In this document: positions 27,585 through 36,504 of the stretch, one piece after another | Layout: the number at the start of each line of letters is the position of its first letter | How positions within the stretch are numbered: position 1 is the stretch's first letter | Assembly: GCF_003725795.1 (NCBI RefSeq) | Contig: NZ_RBEE01000011.1 | Span: forward strand, 166,511 to 230,510 | Direction of reading: 5' to 3' | Length of the DNA: 64,000 nt | Source: Pedobacter jejuensis | GTDB taxonomy: Bacteria > Bacteroidota > Bacteroidia > Sphingobacteriales > Sphingobacteriaceae | Made by a program: the position numbers and the translations under genes | Notes under the pieces: generated by a model | The model's input: the letters and a program-made list of their open reading frames with translations, nothing else | Told to the model about the DNA's origin: nothing | The model's database searches: none

Positions 27585-27962
27585 ATGAAAATCGCCGTAA
27601 TTATCGTCCGTGTTTTATTAGGTGCAATGTATTTGTTTGCATCTATTAGTTATTTTGCTAAATATATGCCAGAGGCTCCTGAAATGTCGGCTGAACAAAC
27701 AACATTTATGTCAGGCGTTATGGCATCAGTTTATTTAATGCCATTAATAAAAATAACAGAATTAATTGCCGGTGTTTTACTCCTTATTGGAAGAATTGCA
27801 CCATTGGCTGCATTAATTATTTTCCCGGTTACCTTAAATATTTTCCTGTATCATGCTTTTTTAGGTCCGAAAGAATTGCCAATGGTAGCTGTAATGCTAA
27901 TATTTAATTTATTTCTTTTTTATGCTTATCGCCAAAAATATCTGCCTATTATTTCTAAGTAG
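27585..27962 (+). CDS. DoxX family membrane protein
   Basis: A 125-residue four-helix inner-membrane protein of the DoxX/DoxD-like type: IIVRVLLGAMYLFASISYF, then LMPLIKITELIAGVLLLIGR (the family's central motif), and PVTLNIFLYHAFLG. The last helix ends LFLFYAYRQKYLP. DoxX relatives take part in thiosulfate or redox complexes in some organisms, but most are unassigned. Distinct from the DoxX of the island at 38958. Confidence 0.88.
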   Translation: MKIAVIIVRVLLGAMYLFASISYFAKYMPEAPEMSAEQTTFMSGVMASVYLMPLIKITELIAGVLLLIGRIAPLAALIIFPVTLNIFLYHAFLGPKELPMVAVMLIFNLFLFYAYRQKYLPIISK

Positions 27963-27977
27963 TTTGTTTGCAAAACA

Positions 27978-28006
27978 TTTGGTGGTTTTTATATTTATTA
28001 TGTTTG
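27978..28006 (+). promoter_or_regulatory. Promoter of the DUF2147/YCF48 pair
   Basis: TTTG at 27978-27981 and TATGTTTG at 27999-28006, 17 bases apart, match the Bacteroidota consensus TTTG-N17-23-TAnnTTTG. The start codon follows 50 bases downstream. Confidence 0.5.
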
Positions 28007-28056
28007 CATAGAAAATGCAAATTACTATCTTTAAAAACACTAAATAGAAATTAATT

Positions 28057-28488
28057 ATGAGAAAATTACAGTTTTTGGTGCTGCTTTTTGCAGCAATAAG
28101 TTTTAATGCACTTGCGCAAAATAAAGATGCTGTTGTTGGTAAATGGTTAAATCCATCGGGCGAAGGGCAGATAGAAATTTATAAAAAGGGCGCTAAATAT
28201 TACGGCAAATTAGCCTGGTTAAAGGAACCTAACATTAATGGAAAGCCTAAAACTGATGTTAATAATCCATCATCATCCTTACAAAGCAGACCATTATTAA
28301 ACCTGGAAATTTTAAAAGATTTTGTTTATGATGATGGAAAATGGACCGATGGAACAATATACGATCCTAAAAGTGGTAAAACATACAGTTGTAACATATC
28401 GCTTAAAGGTAATGATGTAATGAACGTTAGAGGTTACATTGGAATTTCACTACTCGGTCGCTCAGAAACGTTTAAAAGAGTAAAATAA
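28057..28488 (+). CDS. DUF2147 family exported protein
   Basis: A 143-residue protein with a signal peptide (residues 1-21, ending NALAQ). The mature part has KWLNPSGEGQIEIYKKGAKYYGKLAWLKEP and a C-terminal LKGNDVMNVRGYIGISLLGRSETFKRV, both DUF2147 landmarks. It probably forms a lipocalin-like barrel in the periplasm. Function unknown. It is followed after 10 bases by a YCF48-like gene on the same strand. Confidence 0.92.
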   Translation: MRKLQFLVLLFAAISFNALAQNKDAVVGKWLNPSGEGQIEIYKKGAKYYGKLAWLKEPNINGKPKTDVNNPSSSLQSRPLLNLEILKDFVYDDGKWTDGTIYDPKSGKTYSCNISLKGNDVMNVRGYIGISLLGRSETFKRVK

Positions 28489-28498
28489 GTAATTAAAT

Positions 28499-29518
28499 AT
28501 GATGAAAATATTCTGGTGCCTAATTTTGGCACCTTTTTTTTGCTTTGCGCAAACCTATTCTATAAAACCATTAAATAAAAATACCAAAACCAGCATAAGA
28601 GGATTGAGTGTTGTAACCGATAAGGTTATTTGGGTTAGTGGAAGTAATGGTTCAATAGGTAAAACTGTTAATGGAGGAGAAACCTGGACTTGGATAAAAC
28701 CAGTAGGTTATGAAAAACTAGATTTTAGAGATATTGAAGCTTTTGATGAAAATGAAGCAATTGCCGTTAATGCCGGCTCGCCAGCATATATTCTAAAAAC
28801 TACCGATGGTGGTTTAAATTGGGTTGAAACTTATAAGAATACCGATACTGCAATATTTTTAGATGGCTTGGGCTTTTGGGATAAAAACAAAGCAATTATT
28901 TTTGGCGACCCCATTAACAACAAAATGCAATTGCTTAAAACCATTGATGCAGGTAAAAAGTGGATTGATATATCCTCTAATCTAAAACTTCCATTAGCAA
29001 AGGGCGAAGCAGGTTTTGCTGCCAGCGGAACAACAATAAAAACTTTAGCTGGTGGAAAAGTTTGGATAGCAAGCGGCGGAACAGTATCAAACATCTATTA
29101 TTCTTCCGATTATGGTTTAAACTGGCAGGCTTACAAATTACCCATTTGGCAAGGTGAAAATAGCACCGGACCATTTTCTATCGATTTTTATAATGCAAAA
29201 ATTGGTGTAGCGGTTGGTGGAAATTATGTTAAAGATAAAGATAACAGCAATAACATTTTATTAACTGATGACGGTGGTAAAACCTGGAAAAAACCTGAAA
29301 CTCCGGTGTTTGGCTATCGCTCAGGAGTTACCTACATTACCAAAAATACTTTAATCGCTACCGGAACATCAGGTACTGATATTTCTTTGGATGGAGGAGC
29401 AAACTGGAAACATATATCAGATTTAAGTTTTAATGTTGTTCAAAAATCGAAAAAAGGGAGCGTAGTCGTTTTAGCTGGAAATAATGGGCTAATCTACCAA
29501 CTAGAGGCAAATCCGTAA
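28499..29518 (+). CDS. YCF48/BNR-repeat exported protein
   Basis: A 339-residue exported beta-propeller. A signal peptide (residues 1-18, ending CFAQ) is followed by repeated NGGETWTW, TDGGLNWVETY, DAGKKWIDI, DYGLNWQAY, DDGGKTWKK and DGGANWKHI motifs, the BNR/YCF48 Asp-box series. The plant/cyanobacterial homologue helps assemble photosystem II, but in Bacteroidota such proteins are generic propellers and may recognise glycans. Forms a likely pair with the DUF2147 gene upstream and is convergent with the glycoside hydrolase gene. Confidence 0.88.
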   Translation: MMKIFWCLILAPFFCFAQTYSIKPLNKNTKTSIRGLSVVTDKVIWVSGSNGSIGKTVNGGETWTWIKPVGYEKLDFRDIEAFDENEAIAVNAGSPAYILKTTDGGLNWVETYKNTDTAIFLDGLGFWDKNKAIIFGDPINNKMQLLKTIDAGKKWIDISSNLKLPLAKGEAGFAASGTTIKTLAGGKVWIASGGTVSNIYYSSDYGLNWQAYKLPIWQGENSTGPFSIDFYNAKIGVAVGGNYVKDKDNSNNILLTDDGGKTWKKPETPVFGYRSGVTYITKNTLIATGTSGTDISLDGGANWKHISDLSFNVVQKSKKGSVVVLAGNNGLIYQLEANP

Positions 29519-29520
29519 TT

Positions 29521-31095
29521 TTAAATTTTTTCTATAAATATTGGAGTTTCGCCAACCTCGATTTTTAGTTTTCCATTTTTGGTAGCTGTGGTTTTAGCGA
29601 GCATTTGCTGTTTACCTATTTGCAAAGAATGTACGATGGCTTGTTTAGCATTGCCTAAATCCAATTCGTAAGTAACTTTCAATCCTTTTTGGCTTGGAAG
29701 CGTTAATACATACATTTCTTTTTTATTGAGTTTGTATAAATCAACTATTGGTTGATTACTCAAGGTTTTAAAATAGAAATAATTTCCGAGTAACTTTTTG
29801 ACTTGAAGCATGTAATCTGCTGATGGCCTTTTGGTTCCATTTTCGTTCACAAAACCCGATGAACTGTATTGCACAGGATTATTTACACCACCGGCATCAT
29901 CAAGCATATAAAACATGCACCTGGAAATTCCATGCCTTGCATAGAGTAGTGACGTTCTTAAATTCCAATCTGCTTGCGTAATAAATGATGACTTCGAGCC
30001 AATTGGAATAGCAGATTGAGGTGTTTTGCCAACATCATAACCAGTTTCCGTAACCCAAACCGGTATATTGGGTGCATTTTTATCCCTCATTTTGATAAAT
30101 TTATCAGCCATTTCACCAAGTTCCGATAGTTCTGGGGCAATACCGCTGGTTGCTTTTCCGCTGTTTACAAATGCATCGTTAGCGTACAAGTGGTAATTAA
30201 TCACATCGAAGCACAAATCTATTTTGCCATCGGGTTTCAACCCTCGATTTTTTTTACACCATTCAATCATTTGCGCTACAAACTCTGGTTTTGCATCTCC
30301 CAAACCGCCCATTACGACCTGGATATTTTTATCGGCTGATTTTACACCAACGTTTTTGCCTAACTTTCCTTTATGTCCATCATAAAATGCTGATAAATTT
30401 GCTGCATATTCCTCCGCAGTTTGCTGAGCTTTTTTACCAGCCCACCATTTATCGGGTTCGTTATTACATTCTATATATTTGATTAAACCCAATCCGATTT
30501 TTAATTGATTAGCATCATCGCCCGTCCATCTTTTGCTGGTGTCCACAGATATTAAACTGGCATCGATATTTTTATTTGAGCCATACCTTGCTGCAAACTG
30601 AAAAGCCATTTTTGCTTGAGTCATATAAGATTTTGGGTCATTTTTATCAGCATTAAAGGGCACAGGTGTGTTATCTGCACCTCGTTCATTTTCAGGATAA
30701 CTTTGTACAAACCACTTCGGTACGTTTTTTAAACAAACTAAAACATCTATATTTTCTGCTTTTAACCTTTGATACATAACATCATAATAAGCGCCTCCTG
30801 CATGAGTAGGGTTAAAAGTGTACTTACCTTGGTTAGATTCCATTCTCTCCCAATCCAGGTAATGCCGAATGGCACCGAAAGATCTTATTACTTCAATTTT
30901 TTTTGCACTTATAAGGTTTTCTTGTTTGTCTTCAACGAAATCCCATTCAAATGCGTTAACACCCAAATAGTTTCGAAATGGAAAGGAAGAAGGCTTGTTC
31001 AATTGCCTGTTTAAATCAACCTCATCTGGCTTTAAATATCTTTTACAGTTACAAAAGAATAGTAATACTGCTAAAGCAATAAAAGCATTTTTCAT
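29521..31095 (-). CDS. Clan-A-like glycoside hydrolase lipoprotein
   Basis: A 524-residue lipoprotein (cysteine at 15 or 17 after a short hydrophobic leader) with a TIM-barrel glycosidase. An acid/base Glu is likely in ECNNEPDKWW near residue 216, and a nucleophile Glu in VTETGYD near 350. This spacing is usual in clan GH-A families such as GH39. A small beta domain follows from about residue 440 (LNKKEMYVLTLPSQKG). Substrate unknown. It ends two bases from the YCF48 gene stop, and no SusC/SusD pair is nearby. Confidence 0.82.
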   Translation of the reverse strand: MKNAFIALAVLLFFCNCKRYLKPDEVDLNRQLNKPSSFPFRNYLGVNAFEWDFVEDKQENLISAKKIEVIRSFGAIRHYLDWERMESNQGKYTFNPTHAGGAYYDVMYQRLKAENIDVLVCLKNVPKWFVQSYPENERGADNTPVPFNADKNDPKSYMTQAKMAFQFAARYGSNKNIDASLISVDTSKRWTGDDANQLKIGLGLIKYIECNNEPDKWWAGKKAQQTAEEYAANLSAFYDGHKGKLGKNVGVKSADKNIQVVMGGLGDAKPEFVAQMIEWCKKNRGLKPDGKIDLCFDVINYHLYANDAFVNSGKATSGIAPELSELGEMADKFIKMRDKNAPNIPVWVTETGYDVGKTPQSAIPIGSKSSFITQADWNLRTSLLYARHGISRCMFYMLDDAGGVNNPVQYSSSGFVNENGTKRPSADYMLQVKKLLGNYFYFKTLSNQPIVDLYKLNKKEMYVLTLPSQKGLKVTYELDLGNAKQAIVHSLQIGKQQMLAKTTATKNGKLKIEVGETPIFIEKI

Positions 31096-31107
31096 TAACC
31101 TGGGAAA

Positions 31108-31959
31108 TTAACTTAACTTTTGCTTAAACAACTCTATTGTTCTGCTCCAGGCCAGTTTTGCAGCTGCTTCATTGTATCTTGTTGGCGATGTATTATTGTT
31201 AAATGCATGGTTTACACCATCATAAATAAAAATTTTGTAATCTACATTTGCGGCCTTTAATGCTGCTTCATAAGCAGGGATGCCTGCATTTATGCGTTCA
31301 TCTAAACCTCCGTAGTGCATCATTACACTTGCTTTGATTTTTGCAACATCTGCAGGGTTGGGCTGAGCACCGTAATAAGCCACAGCGGCATGTAAATTTG
31401 GATCATTCACAGCAAGTTTATTCGACATGCCGCCTCCCCAACAAAAACCAACACAGCCAACTTTTCCATTGCCACCTTTAATTTTACGTAGGTATTCCAA
31501 GCCTTTTAAATAATTCTGAAGATTTTTTTCCGGGTCTAATTTTCCAATCAATTCACGCCCTTTGTCTTCATCTGCAGGTGTACCACCCAATGGCGATAAC
31601 GCATCAACCCCTAAAGCGATAAACCCTTCTGCTGCAACCCTTTTGGTTACATCAATAATGTGTGGATTTAAACCTCTGTTTTCATGAATAACCAACACAG
31701 TACCTAAATTCTTTTTGCCTTTCGGCCTAGCTAAAACAGCTTTCATATCACCCTCAACACCCGCAAAAGTTATTTCTTCTGATGTGATTTCATCGCTTAC
31801 AAATTCTGCTGCAGCAACATAATTATTTTCCAGTAGGGGTAAAATTGTTGCAGCTAAAGCTGTGCTTCCGGCAAGGATAGCAAGCTTTTTCATAAATTCT
31901 TTTCTGTTGATTTGGCTGTGCGTGTATTTATCGTACAGGTTGATGATTTTTTGGTTCAT
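31108..31959 (-). CDS. Dienelactone hydrolase family protein
   Basis: A 283-residue alpha/beta hydrolase. The N-terminus has RKEFMKKLAILAGSTALAATIL, a twin-arginine-like or signal anchor stretch with only one Arg, so it is probably exported or membrane-tethered. The catalytic core shows GCVGFCWGGGMS-type nucleophile Cys (C in GFCWGG), an Asp in GLDERINAG and His in NHAFNN. GFIALGVDALSP is also typical. The natural substrate is unknown. Confidence 0.88.
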   Translation of the reverse strand: MNQKIINLYDKYTHSQINRKEFMKKLAILAGSTALAATILPLLENNYVAAAEFVSDEITSEEITFAGVEGDMKAVLARPKGKKNLGTVLVIHENRGLNPHIIDVTKRVAAEGFIALGVDALSPLGGTPADEDKGRELIGKLDPEKNLQNYLKGLEYLRKIKGGNGKVGCVGFCWGGGMSNKLAVNDPNLHAAVAYYGAQPNPADVAKIKASVMMHYGGLDERINAGIPAYEAALKAANVDYKIFIYDGVNHAFNNNTSPTRYNEAAAKLAWSRTIELFKQKLS

Positions 31960-32179
31960 GAGGATGATTTAAAAAAAGTGATTTAGCTAAGATAACATTC
32001 TGATATCTAATAACCTGAGCGTTCTATGAATAAATTTTTCAGTATCTTATAAGGTCATTTTTGCAAGGCACGAGCTAATCATATAATACTTGCTTGCATC
32101 AAACAAAATCAAACTAAAAAATTGCTTCAATTATTACAGCCATATAATTTCTACAGGTGTATCGATCAGCCAGTAAAAA

Positions 32180-32605
32180 CTAGCTTGCTTCAGTAAGTTT
32201 TTTAAAATTATCTAGAATAGCTTGCCACCCATCTCTCTGCATTTCTACAGGATTTTGCGTTTCAGGATCAAAAGTTTCTGTAATTTTAGTAGTTGCTTCA
32301 TCACCTTCAAAAACAATTTTTACTGTTCTACCATCACCCAAAATATATTCTATTAATTTGTTTTCTTCAACAGTTGTATAGGTTCCGCCAAAATCGAAAC
32401 TCATACTTCCATCTTTTGCTGCCATGGTTGTAGTAAATTGACCGCCTTCACGTAAATCATTTTCTGCATGAGGCGCATGCCAATCGGGAGAAGCAAATGC
32501 CCAATTTTTTATGTGTTCAGGGTTATTCCAAAATTCCCAAACTTTTTCAGTTGAAGCATTTACAATGGTTTCTATTGTAATTGGTTGTAGTTTTTCAGTT
32601 GCCAT
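32180..32605 (-). CDS. SRPBCC/AHSA1 family protein
   Basis: A 141-residue START-like protein with ITIETIVNASTEKVWEFWNNPEHIKNW, then GGTYTTVEENKLIEYIL and WQAILDNFKKLTEA, typical of the activator-of-Hsp90-like SRPBCC group. The fold binds hydrophobic ligands. Stress or detoxification roles are proposed but not shown. Alone on its strand, with 220 bases to the next gene. Confidence 0.92.
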   Translation of the reverse strand: MATEKLQPITIETIVNASTEKVWEFWNNPEHIKNWAFASPDWHAPHAENDLREGGQFTTTMAAKDGSMSFDFGGTYTTVEENKLIEYILGDGRTVKIVFEGDEATTKITETFDPETQNPVEMQRDGWQAILDNFKKLTEAS

Positions 32606-32703
32606 ATTTGGTTATAGTTATTATGGCATAAATATAATAACCTGATTTCGATTATTAATTTTCTTTCACATTATTAATAAGCTGCTATTTTTTAGTTAAC
32701 GTC

Positions 32704-32760
32704 ACCCTGAATTTATTTCAGGGTCTTTTTTGCAGGAAAGATGCTGAAATAAATTCAGCA
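32704..32760. repeat. Two CTGAA/TTCAG palindromes
   Basis: ACCCTGAA-TTTAT-TTCAGGGT (32704-32724) and TGCTGAA-ATAAA-TTCAGCA (32742-32760) are perfect foldbacks that share the core with 2789-2809. They lie in the 286-base spacer between the SRPBCC gene and the kinase stop codon. Confidence 0.65.
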
Positions 32761-32891
32761 AGAGGTGTCTTAAAAGCAATACGGCTATAAAAAAGCAAAA
32801 TATTAAGTTTAAGAATCGAGCTCAGATTAATAGAAACTTAAGGATAAGGAAAGTCGTCTAAAAGATTTAATTTTAGATAAAAAATAGGAAA

Positions 32892-35800
32892 TTAATGCTC
32901 TATTAAAGGAATTTCAAAATAAAAGGTAGAACCTTTATCAACTTCGCTATCTACACCAATTTTGCCATTGTGTCGCTCTATAATTTCTGCACTAAGGTAC
33001 AATCCAATACCGAAGCCAGAAACCGTATGGTGTTTACCAACTCGATAATATCTGTCGAAAAGTTTTTCTAAATCTATTTTATCAATACCAATTCCGTTAT
33101 CGCTAACGCTAACAAAAGCTTTATTATTCAATATTTTACATTTAACATCCACCCTTGTGCCTGAAGGAGAATATTTTACCGCATTGCTTAATAAGTTAGA
33201 TACTACACTACCAATTTTATCGCGGTCTGCATTTACTTCAATAGGTTCATCAACCGATAATATGATTTCATGAGAAAATTGAACAATATCGCTTTCTTCG
33301 ATTAGTTCTACAAGCAATTCATCTAACCTGAAAACATTTTTTTCTATCAACAATTTACCAGATTCAAGGCGGGAAACATTTAAGAAACCATTAATCATGC
33401 TAGTCATTTTCCTGATTTGATTGTAAGCTCTATTTAGCGCATTTAACGCATAGGTATCCTCACTTTTTCTGGCTCTTGATTGCAGTACCTGTACAAATCC
33501 GCTGATGGCTGTTAATGGTGTTTTAAGTTCGTGACTTACCATTCCGATAAAGTCATTTTTCCTCAATTCATCCTTTTTAAGCTCGGTAATATCTACACTA
33601 GAACTAATGTAGCCCATAAAAATTCCATCATTATTAAAACGCGGAGTTCCTTTTGCCAAAAGCCATCTATATTCGCCATCCAAGCCCATCAACCGAAATT
33701 CGCCTGTAAAAGTTGATTGTTTGTCGAAAGATTTATTATAAACATCCATATAAATATTTCTATCCTCAGGATGAACCAAATCTATATAGCCTAATTCCAC
33801 CAACTCTTGCATTGTGCGGCCCGTAAGTTTTACCCAAGCATTGTTAAAGTAGGTTGCCTTTCGAGATAAATCACCAACTGAAATATAAATATCAGTTGCT
33901 TCTGCCATATTTCTAAAGCGATCTTCACTTTCTTCGATAACTAATCGATGTTCAACTTCTTCCGTAATATCTATAATAACACCTAAAAAACGAGCTTCTT
34001 TAAGCTTAGTTTTTGGAATGCTTTTGCCAACAACTCTAACCCATTTTTTAATTCCGGTAGAACCTTGAATGATTGGGTATTGAACGTCAAAAGGTATGTG
34101 TTTAGCTAGGGCATCTGCACGGGCTTTTTCAATTACTGATAAATATTCAGGAACTACCGTTTTTATAACATCTGTCCACAAAACATCAGTTTCTAAAGGC
34201 AAGCCATAAAACTCTCTTGCTTTTTTAGAAATATCAAACTTGCCTGTTGAAGGATAGATGCTGTAGATACCTAAATTACCCGAAGCTAGTGCCAGATTTA
34301 AGTTCTCTTCGGTTTCAGCCAGTTCTTCATTTTTTATAAGTAAACTTTCTTGTGCTTCCTGCAGTTCTTCATTTGTTGTAGCCAACTCTTCATTAGTAGC
34401 GGATAGTTCTTCGTTCGAAGTCGCTAATTCTTCTGTTATCGCCTGAAGCTCTGCTTTGTTTTGTTCTAATTCTGTAAAGCTTTCAACTTGTTTAGTTACA
34501 TCAATAACCGTTGCCATGATGTATTCAACATTTCCAATCGAATCGAATATCGGATCGTAAGAAAAATCTACATAAATTTGATGGCTTTTACCATTTGTAT
34601 CTACGATAACAGCTGGGATCTGGTCCATTGCAACACGATTGCCAGTTTCGAATGCATCTGTTAAAAGTTTCGGGAAACGCTGAAATTCCAATTCAGGAAA
34701 AACATCAACTAACTTTCTGCCCGCCACATCTTCTAAATTGCGTTGCCAAATAGCAAGCATTTTTGGGTTGGGCATTTGAATAACCAAATCTTTTCCCTTT
34801 AAAAGGGTTATGGCAACATTGGCAGTCACCTGTGTCTGCCCGGTGTCCACAGCAGGAAAAAGTTCGGTACCAATTGAAAGAAAGAAAATAATCACAAAAC
34901 CAGTGGATACCAAAGAAAATAATAGTGTGATCAGTCCGGTTTTTTTGGAAATACGGGTAATAGTTCCCGTATAACTTATTTTTAACCGCTCAAAACGGTT
35001 ATTTGAACTTGATTGAGGAAGATGGCCTTTCATCATCCAGTTGCTTAGTACAGGCACGAAGGTTTGGGACAGGAAGAATGAGGCGATCATGGCAAAACCC
35101 ACCGCCAACGATAGCGGCATAAACATCGCCCTTGGTACCCCATTCATAAATAGGGGAGGAACAAATACGGCCAGGATACTTAGAAGGATCAATAATTTTG
35201 GCGTTGCAATCTCTTTACAAGCATCGGCTATGGCCTGCCGCTTATCTTTTCCCATTTCCAGATGCCGGTGTATGTTTTCTATGGTAACCGTAGCTTCATC
35301 AACCAGAATTCCAACTGATAGGGCGAGTCCGCCCAAAGTCATGATATTTATGGTCTGTCCGAACAGGTACAGCACCGTAGCTGAGCACAATAAGGCCAGG
35401 GGAATGGTCATAACTACAATTAAAGCCCCTCTTCTGTCTCCTAAAAACAGTAGTACCATTAAGCCCGTTAAAATCGCACCCAGGCCACCTTCAAATAATA
35501 AGCTTTTTAAAGCACTGATTACATAGCCAGACTGGTCAAACTCGTAAGAAACTTTAATGTCTTCGGGTATAGCGGCCTGCATATCCGGCAGCGAAGCTTT
35601 CACCAGTTTAACTACATCCCAGGTGGAAGCATCAGCTCGCTTGGTTACCGGGATATAAACTGAACGCTTGCCATTCACCAGTGCATAGCTGGTGGTTACA
35701 TCCGAGCCAATACTTACTGTGGCTATGTCCTTTATGTATACCGATGTGCCGCTTCCTTTTTGTAACGGGGTGTTTTCCAGATCCTGCAGGTTTTCAATCA

Positions 35801-36497
35801 CGCTGTTTTGCGGGGTAAGATAAGTACTGTCTCCGATGCGTACATTTCCCGCCGGAGAAATCGTATTTGAAGTGGCCAGGGACTGCATCACCTGCCCTGG
35901 CGATAACTGGTAATTACGTATTTTATCAGGATCCACATTAATGATTACCGTTTTATTATTTCCGCCGAAAGGCGGTGGTGCAGATACACCCGGAAGGGTT
36001 GAAAACATTGGCCTTACCTTAAACAGGGCAAGATCTGAAATTTCGCCCAACGACTTGGTTTCTGAACTGAATACCAACTGGCCAACCGGGACGCTTCCTG
36101 CATCAAAGCGGGTAATAAATGGGGGAACCGTGCCCGGCGGCATAAATGCCCTCGAACGGTTTACATAACCTACCACTTCTGCCATTGCTTGTGCCATATC
36201 CGTTCCCTCATTAAATTCAATTTTAATGAGGGCTGCACCCTGTATGGATTTGGAGTCAACGTATTTTACTCCCGTGATATACAAAAAGTGGTATTCGTAA
36301 TAGGAGGTAACAAAACCCTCCATCTGCTCCGGAGAAAGCCCTCCATAGGGCTGGGCGACATACACCGTAGGTAAGCCTAAAGTTGGGAAAATGTCTATTT
36401 TGCTGTTTCTGATAGAGATGTAAGAAAAAAAAGCGATACCAAGAACGGCAACAAGAACGGTAATAGGATGCCTTAATGCGGATATAATAAGTTTCAT
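32892..36497 (-). CDS. Chimera: N-half RND efflux pump joined to PAS histidine kinase
   Basis: A 1201-residue unbroken frame made of two unrelated parts. Residues 1 to about 555 are the first half of an RND transporter: TM1 near 10-28, porter domain, TM2-6, and TM7 ending SIGTELFPAVDTG. From about 560 it is a PAS sensor kinase: PAS (560-670), a coiled coil rich in NEELAT/NEELQE (about 675-735), two more PAS domains, HisKA with VSHELKTPL (His989), and HATPase with DNGIGI and GFGIGLYL. By RND topology the chain after TM7 is periplasmic, so the kinase would be on the wrong side. The fusion is probably a junction product. The codon and base style changes at the joint. Confidence 0.85.
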   Translation of the reverse strand: MKLIISALRHPITVLVAVLGIAFFSYISIRNSKIDIFPTLGLPTVYVAQPYGGLSPEQMEGFVTSYYEYHFLYITGVKYVDSKSIQGAALIKIEFNEGTDMAQAMAEVVGYVNRSRAFMPPGTVPPFITRFDAGSVPVGQLVFSSETKSLGEISDLALFKVRPMFSTLPGVSAPPPFGGNNKTVIINVDPDKIRNYQLSPGQVMQSLATSNTISPAGNVRIGDSTYLTPQNSVIENLQDLENTPLQKGSGTSVYIKDIATVSIGSDVTTSYALVNGKRSVYIPVTKRADASTWDVVKLVKASLPDMQAAIPEDIKVSYEFDQSGYVISALKSLLFEGGLGAILTGLMVLLFLGDRRGALIVVMTIPLALLCSATVLYLFGQTINIMTLGGLALSVGILVDEATVTIENIHRHLEMGKDKRQAIADACKEIATPKLLILLSILAVFVPPLFMNGVPRAMFMPLSLAVGFAMIASFFLSQTFVPVLSNWMMKGHLPQSSSNNRFERLKISYTGTITRISKKTGLITLLFSLVSTGFVIIFFLSIGTELFPAVDTGQTQVTANVAITLLKGKDLVIQMPNPKMLAIWQRNLEDVAGRKLVDVFPELEFQRFPKLLTDAFETGNRVAMDQIPAVIVDTNGKSHQIYVDFSYDPIFDSIGNVEYIMATVIDVTKQVESFTELEQNKAELQAITEELATSNEELSATNEELATTNEELQEAQESLLIKNEELAETEENLNLALASGNLGIYSIYPSTGKFDISKKAREFYGLPLETDVLWTDVIKTVVPEYLSVIEKARADALAKHIPFDVQYPIIQGSTGIKKWVRVVGKSIPKTKLKEARFLGVIIDITEEVEHRLVIEESEDRFRNMAEATDIYISVGDLSRKATYFNNAWVKLTGRTMQELVELGYIDLVHPEDRNIYMDVYNKSFDKQSTFTGEFRLMGLDGEYRWLLAKGTPRFNNDGIFMGYISSSVDITELKKDELRKNDFIGMVSHELKTPLTAISGFVQVLQSRARKSEDTYALNALNRAYNQIRKMTSMINGFLNVSRLESGKLLIEKNVFRLDELLVELIEESDIVQFSHEIILSVDEPIEVNADRDKIGSVVSNLLSNAVKYSPSGTRVDVKCKILNNKAFVSVSDNGIGIDKIDLEKLFDRYYRVGKHHTVSGFGIGLYLSAEIIERHNGKIGVDSEVDKGSTFYFEIPLIEH
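34800..34835. other. Composition and homology junction inside the chimera
   Basis: Residues QTQV (RND end) and ANVAITLLKGKD (PAS start) are encoded here. The left side (kinase) is clearly more AT-rich than the right side (RND), which points to a recombination or insertion joint of the island. No tRNA or long direct repeat is seen at the joint. Confidence 0.6.
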
Positions 36498-36504
36498 ATT
36501 CTGG

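Noticed and set aside
34795..34807. CCCTTTAAAAGGG palindrome at the chimera junction as a recombination site
   Set aside because: It encodes LLKG of the PAS domain in the expected codons and is imperfect; chance is enough to explain it.
35041..35526. 161-codon plus-strand frame inside the RND half
   Set aside because: Antisense shadow of a well-supported coding region.
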